From positions 1-64,000 of IMG/VR virus record IMGVR_UViG_3300031521_000040: a DNA stretch of 64,000 nt; one strand, 5' to 3'. The notes under the pieces were generated by a model. The model saw nothing but the letters and a program-made list of their open reading frames with translations. It did not search any database and had not been told where the DNA came from. Positions 42,578-51,295 of this stretch are shown one piece after another. The stretch comes from a virus. The translations under genes were made by a program, and so were the position numbers. The number at the start of each line of letters is the position of its first letter. Positions within the stretch are counted from its first letter, which is position 1.

Positions 42578-44071
42578 TTATTTTTTACCTCTATGTTCTA
42601 CGTAATCGATAAGCTTTCTCATTTTGACCATGTGCGCATCGTTTGCATAGGCTGTTTTTTCGACCACTTCTTCAAGTTTTTGTTTTGATGAAGGTTGTAT
42701 TGAGGCAGAAACCTTATTTTCAATACTTTCAGAAATAGTTTTTTTATTATTTTTCATTTCAGATAAAAATGATTTGTATACATTTTGTGAATCAGCAATG
42801 CTATTAACTTTTTTGAATTCATTGATAATCTTGATTTTATCGTCTTGAGTAAGTGCTAGACTTTCATTAACGAAAAGATTATTTGAATGTGCAAGATTAG
42901 TGTTGAAAATTGCCATTTCTTTTAATTGTACACGATATTTACCTAAAGCTGTTTTATATTCTTCATTTAATGAAGTTGATGTCTGAATCTGCTGTTTAGC
43001 TTCGTTTAGTTTTTTTGTTAATTTTTTGTTTTCTTCGATCAAACGACTAAGTTTTTTCTCCGATTCTCCAAAACGTCTTCTATTAGCTTCGCCAGTTGAT
43101 AAATAATCATTGCTTGGAAGTTTACTATTCATTGTTGTTCCAGCTGAGAATGATACTCCGTGTGTTTCGTCTACAGGCATTTCATTTCCGCTTCCACCGC
43201 CACCGATTACTGCCTCAATATCCGCATCTGTAAATTCAGTTTCGCTTAATGACGATAAATCATCTTCACCTTCTTCTTCCATTCCTTGGTTTTGATCGCC
43301 ATTCATACCATTAATCATTTCGTCTAATTTGTTTCTCATGGCTACTAATTCTTTAAATGCGTCTCCGCCTTGATTTGCGGGTGTTCCGTATTTAATACCG
43401 TTTGGGTTTGGAAGGTTTTCACCTAAATTTTCCATTTGTGATATTTCTGCTTCGATTTCATCAATAGTAATAATTTCGTCATCATCATTAGCATTACCCA
43501 ATGCTGAATCTACGCTATTACCATCAAGTCCTGATATATCAAATTCTTCTTTTAGATTTGAAATTGGTTTTTGTTTACCTTTAATATTGATATCAAACGC
43601 AATGCCTTTTTGTTTGCCTTTTTCCTGATTAGGAGTTTCAGCTTCAACATCAGCAACGAAATCTTTTTCACGTTCTTCTTCAATAGCCTGTACGCCTTTT
43701 TTAGTATTAAAAGGATCGCTTTTTCCAACAGTGTTGGTGATTTTAACATCTTCCTTAACTGAAACAGCTTTGCCATCAAAGGGTTTACCTTTTCCAACTG
43801 TATCTATAACCTTTACGGTCTCTTTTACTTGTTTTTCCATATCAGATTCTTTGTTTAATTCATCATCATTTTCAGATTCTTTTGCATTGTCTATTTTTTT
43901 ATAAGACTCTTTAGCCGTTTTATTTTTATTAATTTCTTCTTTCAATAATTTTTCAAAGCTGTTTGGAAATTCTTCAGCCAGCTTTTTCTTTGCATTAATT
44001 GCAGCAGCTTCTACGATTGTATTATAATCAGTCAATGCCTCTTTAATTATTGATGGTTTATCTTCTTTCAT
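42578..44071 (-). CDS. gp22: prohead scaffold/core protein (T4 gp22-like)
   Basis: A 497-residue, highly charged protein. Two near-repeats GKGKPFDGKAVSVKEDVK and TVGKSDPFNTKKGVQ lie at ~90-125, with acidic low-complexity stretches to ~300. A long helical coil (KKLSRLIEENKKLTKKLNEA, then LTQDDKIKIINEFKKVNSIA) and a basic end follow. T4 gp22 (269 residues) forms the inner core on which gp23 assembles and is then degraded by gp21. The gene lies between the protease and the capsid gene as in T4. It is larger than gp22 because of the N-terminal acidic part. A TGTATTTATA motif lies 36 nt upstream. Confidence 0.85.
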   Translation of the reverse strand: MKEDKPSIIKEALTDYNTIVEAAAINAKKKLAEEFPNSFEKLLKEEINKNKTAKESYKKIDNAKESENDDELNKESDMEKQVKETVKVIDTVGKGKPFDGKAVSVKEDVKITNTVGKSDPFNTKKGVQAIEEEREKDFVADVEAETPNQEKGKQKGIAFDINIKGKQKPISNLKEEFDISGLDGNSVDSALGNANDDDEIITIDEIEAEISQMENLGENLPNPNGIKYGTPANQGGDAFKELVAMRNKLDEMINGMNGDQNQGMEEEGEDDLSSLSETEFTDADIEAVIGGGGSGNEMPVDETHGVSFSAGTTMNSKLPSNDYLSTGEANRRRFGESEKKLSRLIEENKKLTKKLNEAKQQIQTSTSLNEEYKTALGKYRVQLKEMAIFNTNLAHSNNLFVNESLALTQDDKIKIINEFKKVNSIADSQNVYKSFLSEMKNNKKTISESIENKVSASIQPSSKQKLEEVVEKTAYANDAHMVKMRKLIDYVEHRGKK

Positions 44072-44107
44072 ATTCTTAAAATATCGTATCTAATACTATA
44101 ATTTTTA

Positions 44108-44117
44108 TATAAATACA
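44108..44117 (-). promoter_or_regulatory. late-type motif TGTATTTATA before scaffold
   Basis: Minus-strand TGTATTTATA, 36 nt before the scaffold ATG. Confidence 0.58.
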
Positions 44118-44189
44118 TAATCTTTGTGAAAAAGTATGTTATTTAAAAAAAATGTTGTTATGTAAATGATAATATGTTACAAAATAACA

Positions 44190-44891
44190 TTATAATAAAA
44201 ATTTGTTAGTTGCTGAAATTATTTTTTTTTCGTCTTCCCTTAGATAAATGCCGTTTTTATTAACGTATGTTTCTGCAAATGTCTGACTGCCTGAATCTGG
44301 TGAAAATAAATATCCACCGGGGGTACTAGGTGTAGTAACCAAATCAAAACCAATTAATTCAAAATCTCCTTGAACAAGGTTTTCACCATTAATTTCTTTT
44401 AATGTTCCTACTCCACGTGATGAAATACCCATCTTGATTTTATTCTGTAGGTATAGCACAATTTTATCGCCTACGACAGAAACAATACCGTACTTAATGT
44501 AACCGGGACTAACAATTATTTTAAGCTGACCATATAAAACATTTTCGTATTCATTCTTACCCCACCACATTTTCGTTATCATATGCGAGATATTCTGTAA
44601 TGAAATTATTGATGATTCGGGATGATCTGCTTCTGAAACAGCACTATTTGTATCGACTAGTTGTTGATATATTAAAACCTGTGGAACTAAGACATCTTTA
44701 GGATATATACGACCATTTTTATTTTTAACTCCCCACTTTTGCAGTATACAGTTAACTAAAACTGGTTCGTTGGGTTTAAGCTCGAATGACTCATTGATAA
44801 ATGTAGGGTTTAAATCAGAATTAACATAACCAGCATCATATTCAATTATAATACCAAATCCGCTTTCCCCTGCTTGTAGTATCTTACTCAT
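44190..44891 (-). CDS. gp21: prohead core protease (T4 gp21-like)
   Basis: A 233-residue serine protease of the herpesvirus-assemblin-like prohead family. Characteristic parts are KWGVKNKNGRIYPKDVLVPQ (~50-70), the His in SEADHPESSIIS (~85-96), the Ser in KMGISSRGVGTL (~155-166) and the hallmark FDLVTTPSTPGGYLF near residue 190. It cleaves scaffold and capsid proteins during head maturation. Its place between portal-side genes and the scaffold follows the T4 order. A variant late-type motif lies 15 nt upstream. Confidence 0.93.
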   Translation of the reverse strand: MSKILQAGESGFGIIIEYDAGYVNSDLNPTFINESFELKPNEPVLVNCILQKWGVKNKNGRIYPKDVLVPQVLIYQQLVDTNSAVSEADHPESSIISLQNISHMITKMWWGKNEYENVLYGQLKIIVSPGYIKYGIVSVVGDKIVLYLQNKIKMGISSRGVGTLKEINGENLVQGDFELIGFDLVTTPSTPGGYLFSPDSGSQTFAETYVNKNGIYLREDEKKIISATNKFLL

Positions 44892-44892
44892 A

Positions 44893-45075
44893 TTAGTATC
44901 TTTCTCTATAAATAGTTTTATTTGTTGCTTTATTTTTGCGAATAAATCTTTTCTTTTTATGTATCATTTTTGCCGTATTATCAACAGTGTTAATAAAAAT
45001 TTGCGTTTCTAAATATTCGTTCATGCTTTTCAGTAACATATTGATTTCTAATAAACTTTCTAATTTAGTTAACAT
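44893..45075 (-). CDS. small basic head-module protein
   Basis: 60 residues: a Leu-rich helical start (KLESLLEINMLLKSMNEYLE) and a very basic end (KKKRFIRKNKATNK). It lies directly upstream of the protease, where T4 has the short core proteins gp67 and gp68. It ends inside the leader of the protease gene, overlapping its late-type motif. Position suggests a core component; the sequence alone does not prove it. Confidence 0.6.
   Translation of the reverse strand: MLTKLESLLEINMLLKSMNEYLETQIFINTVDNTAKMIHKKKRFIRKNKATNKTIYRERY
44907..44916 (-). promoter_or_regulatory. late-type motif variant ACTATTTATA before protease
   Basis: Minus-strand ACTATTTATA, 15 nt before the protease ATG and within the preceding small gene. 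Confidence 0.5.
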
Positions 45076-45080
45076 GATAT

Positions 45081-45494
45081 TTAATATTGTTTAGCATTCT
45101 TTGCAATATGATTATTAATTTCTTCTAGCTTAGCTAAAATTTTTGTTGATTCTAATTTATTAAATTTTTCGCTAAGGTCTAATAGCTCAGATACGCCACC
45201 TAATACATGTAGTGTTTCCTTTTCAGACTCAATCCATTGACGAGTTCTTTCTTCTTCTCGTCTAAGCATTTCCAATCTGATTTTTTCTAATGCTTCTGAA
45301 TGCTCCTTTCGAATAATATCAATTTTAGCTATTTGTTGTTTTAAATCCCGATTATTTTCGTTAGTCTTTTTCAGTAATTTATTACTGAAATAGGCAATTC
45401 CTACCACGCCTAAAAAAATTAGTAGCATTGATACATAGAAAAATCCGTTATTAAATATTGTTAGTGTATCGATTGGAATTGGAGTCTGTGTCAT
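45081..45494 (-). CDS. membrane-anchored coiled-coil protein
   Basis: 137 residues from the ATG at 45494. An earlier ATG at 45575 would read through the promoter-like motif and overlap the divergent gene. After a short polar start it has one membrane helix (FFYVSMLLIFLGVVGIAYFS, ~18-37), then a long charged coiled coil with Arg/Glu heptads. This is the shape of an inner-membrane spanin or of a phage-envelope linker. It lies at the head of the protease run with a variant motif 15 nt upstream, so it is late. Lysis is the leading guess. Confidence 0.62.
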   Translation of the reverse strand: MTQTPIPIDTLTIFNNGFFYVSMLLIFLGVVGIAYFSNKLLKKTNENNRDLKQQIAKIDIIRKEHSEALEKIRLEMLRREEERTRQWIESEKETLHVLGGVSELLDLSEKFNKLESTKILAKLEEINNHIAKNAKQY

Positions 45495-45509
45495 TTCATC
45501 GTTTATTAG

Positions 45510-45519
45510 TATAAATAGT
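45510..45519 (-). promoter_or_regulatory. late-type motif variant ACTATTTATA
   Basis: Minus-strand ACTATTTATACT, 15 nt before the ATG at 45494, and same variant as before the protease. It sits back-to-back with the motif at 45557. Confidence 0.5.
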
Positions 45520-45556
45520 TGAAATGACTCGTTTCTCACTACATTTTTCATTATAT

Positions 45557-45566
45557 CGTATTTATA
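45557..45566 (+). promoter_or_regulatory. late-type motif CGTATTTATA before hub gene
   Basis: CGTATTTATATG: the ATG at 45566 overlaps the motif. The next in-frame ATG at 45581 is 14 nt downstream, the usual spacing, and may be the real start. Confidence 0.5.
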
Positions 45567-48500
45567 TGAAACCAAATGAAATGCCAGTAATCGATTATTT
45601 GAATGACCCCGATAGCGTTAACATTAACCCTAACATAATTAACGCTATTCCACAATATCAAGATATGCATATTTTTGCTGAATTAACAGCATCTAGAAGG
45701 GCTAGAAGTGTTATCGTAATAGGTGGCGACACTCAATCAACACCAGATTTCAAGGTTAATTTCATTGGAAATAATCAAAATCAAAATAATCCGAATTATT
45801 TAAATTTTACGACAAATTATTATGATGGTAGTACACGTGATAATGAGGAACAGTTTGAATCTTTCGGTATTGCGAGTATTAAAGTTGTTGTAAATTCATC
45901 ATATATACCAACTGTGAGTATACAGTTTGTTGATATACGTGGTTTATCTTTTTTCAATAACGAAAATTCTAAATATAGGATTTTATTTGATTTTCCACCA
46001 CCCGTTTTTAATTTAAAAATTAAAGGGTATTATGGTAGAACATTATCATATGATTTGCATTTAGTCAAATACACATCAGAATTTAAATCAGAAAATGGTA
46101 ATTTTGTGATTGATGCCGAATTTGTTGCAATTACATTTGCGCCATTAAGTGATGTATTGTTTAGATATGCAATTAATTTTCCGTTAATCGAGGATTTTAG
46201 AAGCGAAAGCACTATCATAAGTGATCCAAAACTACCACCTAAAAACACATATGAATTCATATTAAAAATAAAAAATTTGCTTCCTGAAATAAAGAACTAC
46301 CTTAATACCGAATCTGAAACAGGTGATTTTAAACGACTTTCAGATCAGCTTACGGCAAATAATTCAACGCTTGCTCTATTATATGCATATAATGAACATT
46401 TAAAACATGGCACTCCATATATATTTACAGTGGACGATTCAGTAATTAACGAACAAGGAGAAACCAATAATTCTTCAGTTAGACCTCTAAATAGTTTCAG
46501 CGATTATGATAAAAATATAAAATCAAACATAACTGGAATAAAATTATATATTGGCTTCATAACGGAATCTAATAGTTCACAAGAAATATTCAGCTTTTCA
46601 GGGTCTACTCAGTCAATGATTAGTACATTACAATCAAATGAATTGAAAGCATATGCAAAAGAATTAAATGATAGGGGCATTAAAGGTAGCGTTGGAAATA
46701 TTGCAACCGAAAGTGAAATTTCCAAACCAGAAATAATTAATAATACGTTTAATATTTCTATTAAGCAACATTCTAATATACAAACATCATATCAAGTAAT
46801 TGATATTACTAGTTTTTATACTAAATTATTTAAAACAAATTATGATATTGCAACCAATAGAACAACCGTTGCAAAATCACTTAACACAAAAATTAATAAT
46901 AATATTATTGGTACATTAGGAATGAACCCTACCATATATAACGTCTTTAAGTTAATATTGGATGATGTAGATACGTTTTTTAGAAAACTACGAAAAACAT
47001 CTCAAGATGCACAAGATCATCATAATAGGGCTGATAATAAAGGAAAAATATTAAATGGTGGTATGAAAGATGTTGGAAGTATGAAGGCTAGTCAGCCAAT
47101 CTATTCTTTTCCGCTATTAATTAAAATAACGTGTGGTAATAAAGAAGAAAAAACATCACCTACAGCTATCAACCAAAAGCTATCACCGACAGAACAATTT
47201 CCTGAATCAATATTAATTAGCGATTTTATAGATACTTTTTCAAAACAAAAACATAATGTAATTAATAATAACATGAAAAACGAAAAAGATTCTGAAGGTA
47301 ATAATATATGGATTCCAATTTCCCCTCAAGATTCAACTATTGTTAGTGGCGATACGAGATCACCATACTTTGGCTTAGATTCTAACACATCACAAATTAA
47401 TATGAATGAGGATAAAATAATAAATCAATATTTAACTGTTATTTTAAATAGATTTTATGTTCTTAGCGAAGGTATAATTCCAGATAAGTTATACGGTGAT
47501 AAAAACAATCCTTACTTAAAATTTTATTCACAATCAGAAGCATTAAATTTAAAGCTATCTGTTTTTAATAAAGATGTTGTAGGAATTCTAAAGAAATTTG
47601 CTTTAGATAATGCTAATTACACTAACTTCTATACTTATTTAAGCACTCACCTTCACAGTTTATATAAATTCCAGAATAATGAAAAATCTGTTATCAATGG
47701 CGTTTATAGTAATAAAGGTGATGTAAACTTTAGAGGTGTTTTTTTATCAGATGGCGTTGTTGATATTCAAGCACCCACTAGTGATACAAATAAACCGATT
47801 AATACTTTTATAACTAAATCACAAAGAAGCTTTTTTGAAAGTCCCTTTAGTGGATCATTGCCCGAAGCATATTTTCAATTTACAGTTCAAAATATTATAT
47901 ATATTTCAGATAATTTTGTGAACAGCAAAGGTAATAGCTCATCTGATGAATCTAAGGTATCTAATGGAATTCATTTGCAAACGAGATTTTTACTCCCATC
48001 TAATTCGTCTACATTTAATTCATCTGAAAGTATTTCACTCTCAAATATTTTAAATCAAGGTAATGCTGCTTTTATTGGATCAAGATCAAGCATCGGCAGT
48101 AAAAACGAATTTGTTGATGTGGTTGATGTATGGGTTAATACACTTGCAGCCAACGATACATTTTTATACGATAAAGTTATAAACACCCATAGTCGTCTCA
48201 GTTCAGTACTATTACTTTCTAATTTTGGTCATACATTAAGTCCGTTCAGTGTTTTCAAGAGCCTAAATAAAACCATTTTTCAAACGCCATCTGTTGTAGA
48301 AGTTCCATATTATCTATCTTCATATGTTGGAGCTTTAGTGTATGTGATTGAAAATAAAATGATAAATGAGTTAATGGATTTTTTTAATTCCAAGAGTAAT
48401 TTGATCAAAATAGGTATATTAATAATTGCAGATATTCATGATATACAAAAATATTTATCAAAAAACGATAAGGCTATGTTTTTAAGCAAATATGAAAATT

Positions 48501-50422
48501 TTTACGATAATAGTTATGTTGGAATAATAAATGATTTAAAATTCGTGTGTGATAAGATAATAAAAATGGATTCTATTAAGGAAAAATATATTGCATATAA
48601 CACATATTTAAATCCACGTGCAACAAATGTTATTAACTATGGAAGTCATTTTAAAGATATTTTAGTTCCATTGTTAACTAAAACAAATGTGATAATTTAT
48701 GGTGAGAATACATTTAAGCCTGTTATCACTACGCAATCATTTTATAAATCATTGTTTTATGTGGATACCGAAAAGGGGGGGGCAAAATTAGATATAAATA
48801 AAATATACTTTAATAGCTTTTGGTCTTCATTGTATGGTCTATTGGATGATAGAGAAAAAGAACTAATAAAAGAGGAGGGCGAACAGAAAAAGCTGAAAGG
48901 AGATGAGGATATTGTTGCTCAAACATACTACTCGTTTAAAACAATAAATGATAAGTGGCTATGTAGTCCAGAAAATAATAGTGACGGATACCCATATAAT
49001 ATTGCAGGAAAAAAATTAATTGATTCGTTTGCGTTTGTTGATCGTGCTATGAATCCTGCTGGTGATATTATAATAAATCCAGAAATATTACTAAATGCAT
49101 ATGATGACACAAATATTTCTGTTTTTTCAATACTATCTCAAATATTATCATTAAATGGATTTGAATTTTTTCCATTGCAAAATTTTATGAATGATGATAA
49201 TGGGTGGAATGATACATTTAAAATAGATACTAATGGCGAAGTGAGTAAACGACCAGCTTTTGTATGTATGTATGTTGGTGGTTCATCTAGTTACCCATCC
49301 AACACATCCAACGGTTTTGAAAATGACGGTATTATTGATATAAATAATGGTGTTCCCAACGATTTTAATGCGGACTGTCAACAAAATCCCGAATCAGATA
49401 TGCAATCCGAAAACAACAAAGACTTTCCGTATCGTAAAATTCGTGCTTTTAATGTAAAATTCGCACAACAAAATCAGTCAATGTTTACTGACATGAAAAT
49501 TGAAAGTAAAGAGTTTCCTGAAACAAATGAATCACTTCAAATTTTAGCAAGATTAGCTGGTGATAGTAGAGATAATCCAGCAATCCCTAAAGGTCAGAAT
49601 CTATATAATTTATATGAAAACCGTGCATACCGAGCTACCATAACTGGTCTAGGTAATGCAATGATTCAACCAACACAATATTTTCAATTAGATAATGTAC
49701 CTATGTTCAATGGAGCGTATTTAATATTATCTGTGGAACACAATATTGTTGCAAATAAAATGACTACATCGTTTTCAGGTACTAAAATATTGAGATACCC
49801 CATGCCAAAAATAATAAATCCTATGTCGGTATTGGATTTTGAGGGGACAAGTGTTTCTGAATATATAGAAGCAGCAGGTACTGTAACATCGGTTGATTCT
49901 CAACCAAATCCCACTACATTCATTCCGTATGTTCCCAATGGGGGCGTAATTCAAATAAATGCGCCAATAAATCCGCAGTTGGTAAGATTCTCTAGTGGAT
50001 ATGGTGAAAGAATAATCAAGGGTGTTAAGGGATTTCATTATGGAAATGATTTTGCTGCAACTAAAGGAACTCCAATTTGGGCTGCTCAAGATGGAAAAAT
50101 TCATAAGCTTTTGCATCAAGGACATGGTGAAGGATTAAGTGGAGGGTTTGGTGAATATGTAACTATTGACCACGGAAATAATATTTATACTGCATATGCA
50201 CATATGATGCAATGGGCAGATAGTTTAAGGGTTGGAACAAATGTGAAGGCAGGTGAAGTAATTGGTTGGGTTGGTGACACCGATTCCCCCAAGGCATTTC
50301 ATTTACATTTTGAATATAGAAATGGTGCTGATAATGAATTTGACGGTCTTAAAGTAACTGCTGTTGATCCTAAACCACACTTATTAAGATCAATGAAATC
50401 TGTATATGCTAAAACTACTTAA
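45566..50422 (+). CDS. giant baseplate hub protein with C-terminal M23 peptidase
   Basis: About 1,618 residues (1,613 if the ATG at 45581 is used). The N-terminal ~230 residues (VNSSYIPTVSIQFVDIRGLS, FNLKIKGYYGRTLSYDLHLV) and a late part (YRATITGLGNAMIQPTQYFQ, YLILSVEHNIVANKMTTSFS, ~1355-1410) resemble gp27/gpD-type hub domains that form the trimeric ring above the spike. Long Asn/Ser-rich segments lie between. Residues ~1475-1600 are a lysostaphin-type M23 endopeptidase: FHYGNDFAATKGTPIWAAQD with H1491 and D1495, and the HLHFEYRNG site (H1579, H1581). It should cut peptidoglycan cross-links during injection, a job done in T4 by gp5 lysozyme. It lies alone on the plus strand inside the head module. 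Confidence 0.85.
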   Translation: MKPNEMPVIDYLNDPDSVNINPNIINAIPQYQDMHIFAELTASRRARSVIVIGGDTQSTPDFKVNFIGNNQNQNNPNYLNFTTNYYDGSTRDNEEQFESFGIASIKVVVNSSYIPTVSIQFVDIRGLSFFNNENSKYRILFDFPPPVFNLKIKGYYGRTLSYDLHLVKYTSEFKSENGNFVIDAEFVAITFAPLSDVLFRYAINFPLIEDFRSESTIISDPKLPPKNTYEFILKIKNLLPEIKNYLNTESETGDFKRLSDQLTANNSTLALLYAYNEHLKHGTPYIFTVDDSVINEQGETNNSSVRPLNSFSDYDKNIKSNITGIKLYIGFITESNSSQEIFSFSGSTQSMISTLQSNELKAYAKELNDRGIKGSVGNIATESEISKPEIINNTFNISIKQHSNIQTSYQVIDITSFYTKLFKTNYDIATNRTTVAKSLNTKINNNIIGTLGMNPTIYNVFKLILDDVDTFFRKLRKTSQDAQDHHNRADNKGKILNGGMKDVGSMKASQPIYSFPLLIKITCGNKEEKTSPTAINQKLSPTEQFPESILISDFIDTFSKQKHNVINNNMKNEKDSEGNNIWIPISPQDSTIVSGDTRSPYFGLDSNTSQINMNEDKIINQYLTVILNRFYVLSEGIIPDKLYGDKNNPYLKFYSQSEALNLKLSVFNKDVVGILKKFALDNANYTNFYTYLSTHLHSLYKFQNNEKSVINGVYSNKGDVNFRGVFLSDGVVDIQAPTSDTNKPINTFITKSQRSFFESPFSGSLPEAYFQFTVQNIIYISDNFVNSKGNSSSDESKVSNGIHLQTRFLLPSNSSTFNSSESISLSNILNQGNAAFIGSRSSIGSKNEFVDVVDVWVNTLAANDTFLYDKVINTHSRLSSVLLLSNFGHTLSPFSVFKSLNKTIFQTPSVVEVPYYLSSYVGALVYVIENKMINELMDFFNSKSNLIKIGILIIADIHDIQKYLSKNDKAMFLSKYENFYDNSYVGIINDLKFVCDKIIKMDSIKEKYIAYNTYLNPRATNVINYGSHFKDILVPLLTKTNVIIYGENTFKPVITTQSFYKSLFYVDTEKGGAKLDINKIYFNSFWSSLYGLLDDREKELIKEEGEQKKLKGDEDIVAQTYYSFKTINDKWLCSPENNSDGYPYNIAGKKLIDSFAFVDRAMNPAGDIIINPEILLNAYDDTNISVFSILSQILSLNGFEFFPLQNFMNDDNGWNDTFKIDTNGEVSKRPAFVCMYVGGSSSYPSNTSNGFENDGIIDINNGVPNDFNADCQQNPESDMQSENNKDFPYRKIRAFNVKFAQQNQSMFTDMKIESKEFPETNESLQILARLAGDSRDNPAIPKGQNLYNLYENRAYRATITGLGNAMIQPTQYFQLDNVPMFNGAYLILSVEHNIVANKMTTSFSGTKILRYPMPKIINPMSVLDFEGTSVSEYIEAAGTVTSVDSQPNPTTFIPYVPNGGVIQINAPINPQLVRFSSGYGERIIKGVKGFHYGNDFAATKGTPIWAAQDGKIHKLLHQGHGEGLSGGFGEYVTIDHGNNIYTAYAHMMQWADSLRVGTNVKAGEVIGWVGDTDSPKAFHLHFEYRNGADNEFDGLKVTAVDPKPHLLRSMKSVYAKTT

Positions 50423-50424
50423 AT

Positions 50425-50452
50425 AAAAAAACCCCGATATCGGGGTTTTTTT
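50425..50452. terminator. strong bidirectional terminator
   Basis: ACCCCGATATCGGGGT is a perfect palindrome between A7 and T7 and lies between convergent genes, so it ends both. Confidence 0.95.
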
Positions 50453-50454
50453 AT

Positions 50455-51231
50455 TTACAACAAACCTTTTTTTAATTCATGTAATTTAATTATATCGTCT
50501 TCAACATCAGTTTTTTTGTATTTCATTTCTTTTATTTTTTGAATTGTTTTTGAAATGTTGTCCTCAACGTTATTCTTATTCAATTTTTCAAGTATTAATA
50601 AATTTTCGTTTTTATATTCTTCTAACAGCGCTTGTTTTTCTTCATTAGTTGATTTGGTTAGTTTATTAAATAGGCTTCTATCGCTTTCATCCAGTGATTT
50701 GTATTTGCTGTTGAACTTATCAACAGCCATTTCAATAATATCATCATTAATTCCTTCGTGTTCAACGCTTTCAATTAGTTTAGTCTTTGGCTCTTTAATG
50801 TGATTTAATACTAATGTAAATGATTCATGTACTATATCAACATCAATTTCATCGTAATTACACAGTGATTCGGTTATTAGATTATCTATTGCATTATAGA
50901 GAGCAATCTTGCTATTCATTGGTATTGTTGCTTCAGTAATAAACGGTTTTAATTTTTTACGCTCAGCATTAATTTCATCAATAGTGTATACTTCAAATAA
51001 CTTTATTGAATTATCAATATATCGTGATGCTGTTAATTCATTATCAATGAATTTATTTTCTATCCCACTAAAGACTTTGAATTCGAGTTGTAGTATAGGC
51101 GAATTTTTCACTATTGAATAAAAATCAAAAGTTTGCTTTTTAGATTCTCCTAGAAGCTTGCTGTCGAAATAAGATTCTTTCAGTTTATTTGAAATCATGA
51201 AATTAACAATTCCAATGTTGATATTTTTCAT
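50455..51231 (-). CDS. hypothetical head-module protein
   Basis: A 258-residue, mostly helical and acidic protein (VDIVHESFTLVLNHIKEPKT, MAVDKFNSKYKSLDESDRSL, then a C-terminal coiled-coil end KTIQKIKEMKYKK). It is the gene after the portal, where T4 has the prohead core genes 67/68. Composition suits a core or scaffold part. A full-consensus late motif lies 19 nt upstream and the strong palindromic terminator follows immediately. No named family recognised. Confidence 0.72.
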   Translation of the reverse strand: MKNINIGIVNFMISNKLKESYFDSKLLGESKKQTFDFYSIVKNSPILQLEFKVFSGIENKFIDNELTASRYIDNSIKLFEVYTIDEINAERKKLKPFITEATIPMNSKIALYNAIDNLITESLCNYDEIDVDIVHESFTLVLNHIKEPKTKLIESVEHEGINDDIIEMAVDKFNSKYKSLDESDRSLFNKLTKSTNEEKQALLEEYKNENLLILEKLNKNNVEDNISKTIQKIKEMKYKKTDVEDDIIKLHELKKGLL

Positions 51232-51250
51232 ATAATTTATTTTGATTTTT

Positions 51251-51260
51251 TATAAATACT
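51251..51260 (-). promoter_or_regulatory. late-type motif AGTATTTATA
   Basis: Minus-strand AGTATTTATA preceded by C, 19 nt before the ATG of the 258-residue head-module gene. Confidence 0.65.
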
Positions 51261-51295
51261 GTATTAATTTGTAAATTATCATTATATTGAATATT

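Noticed and set aside
44168-44192. ATGTTA/TAACAT hairpin after the protease gene as terminator
   Set aside because: Short A/T stem overlapping the stop codon with no adjoining U-run; too weak to call.
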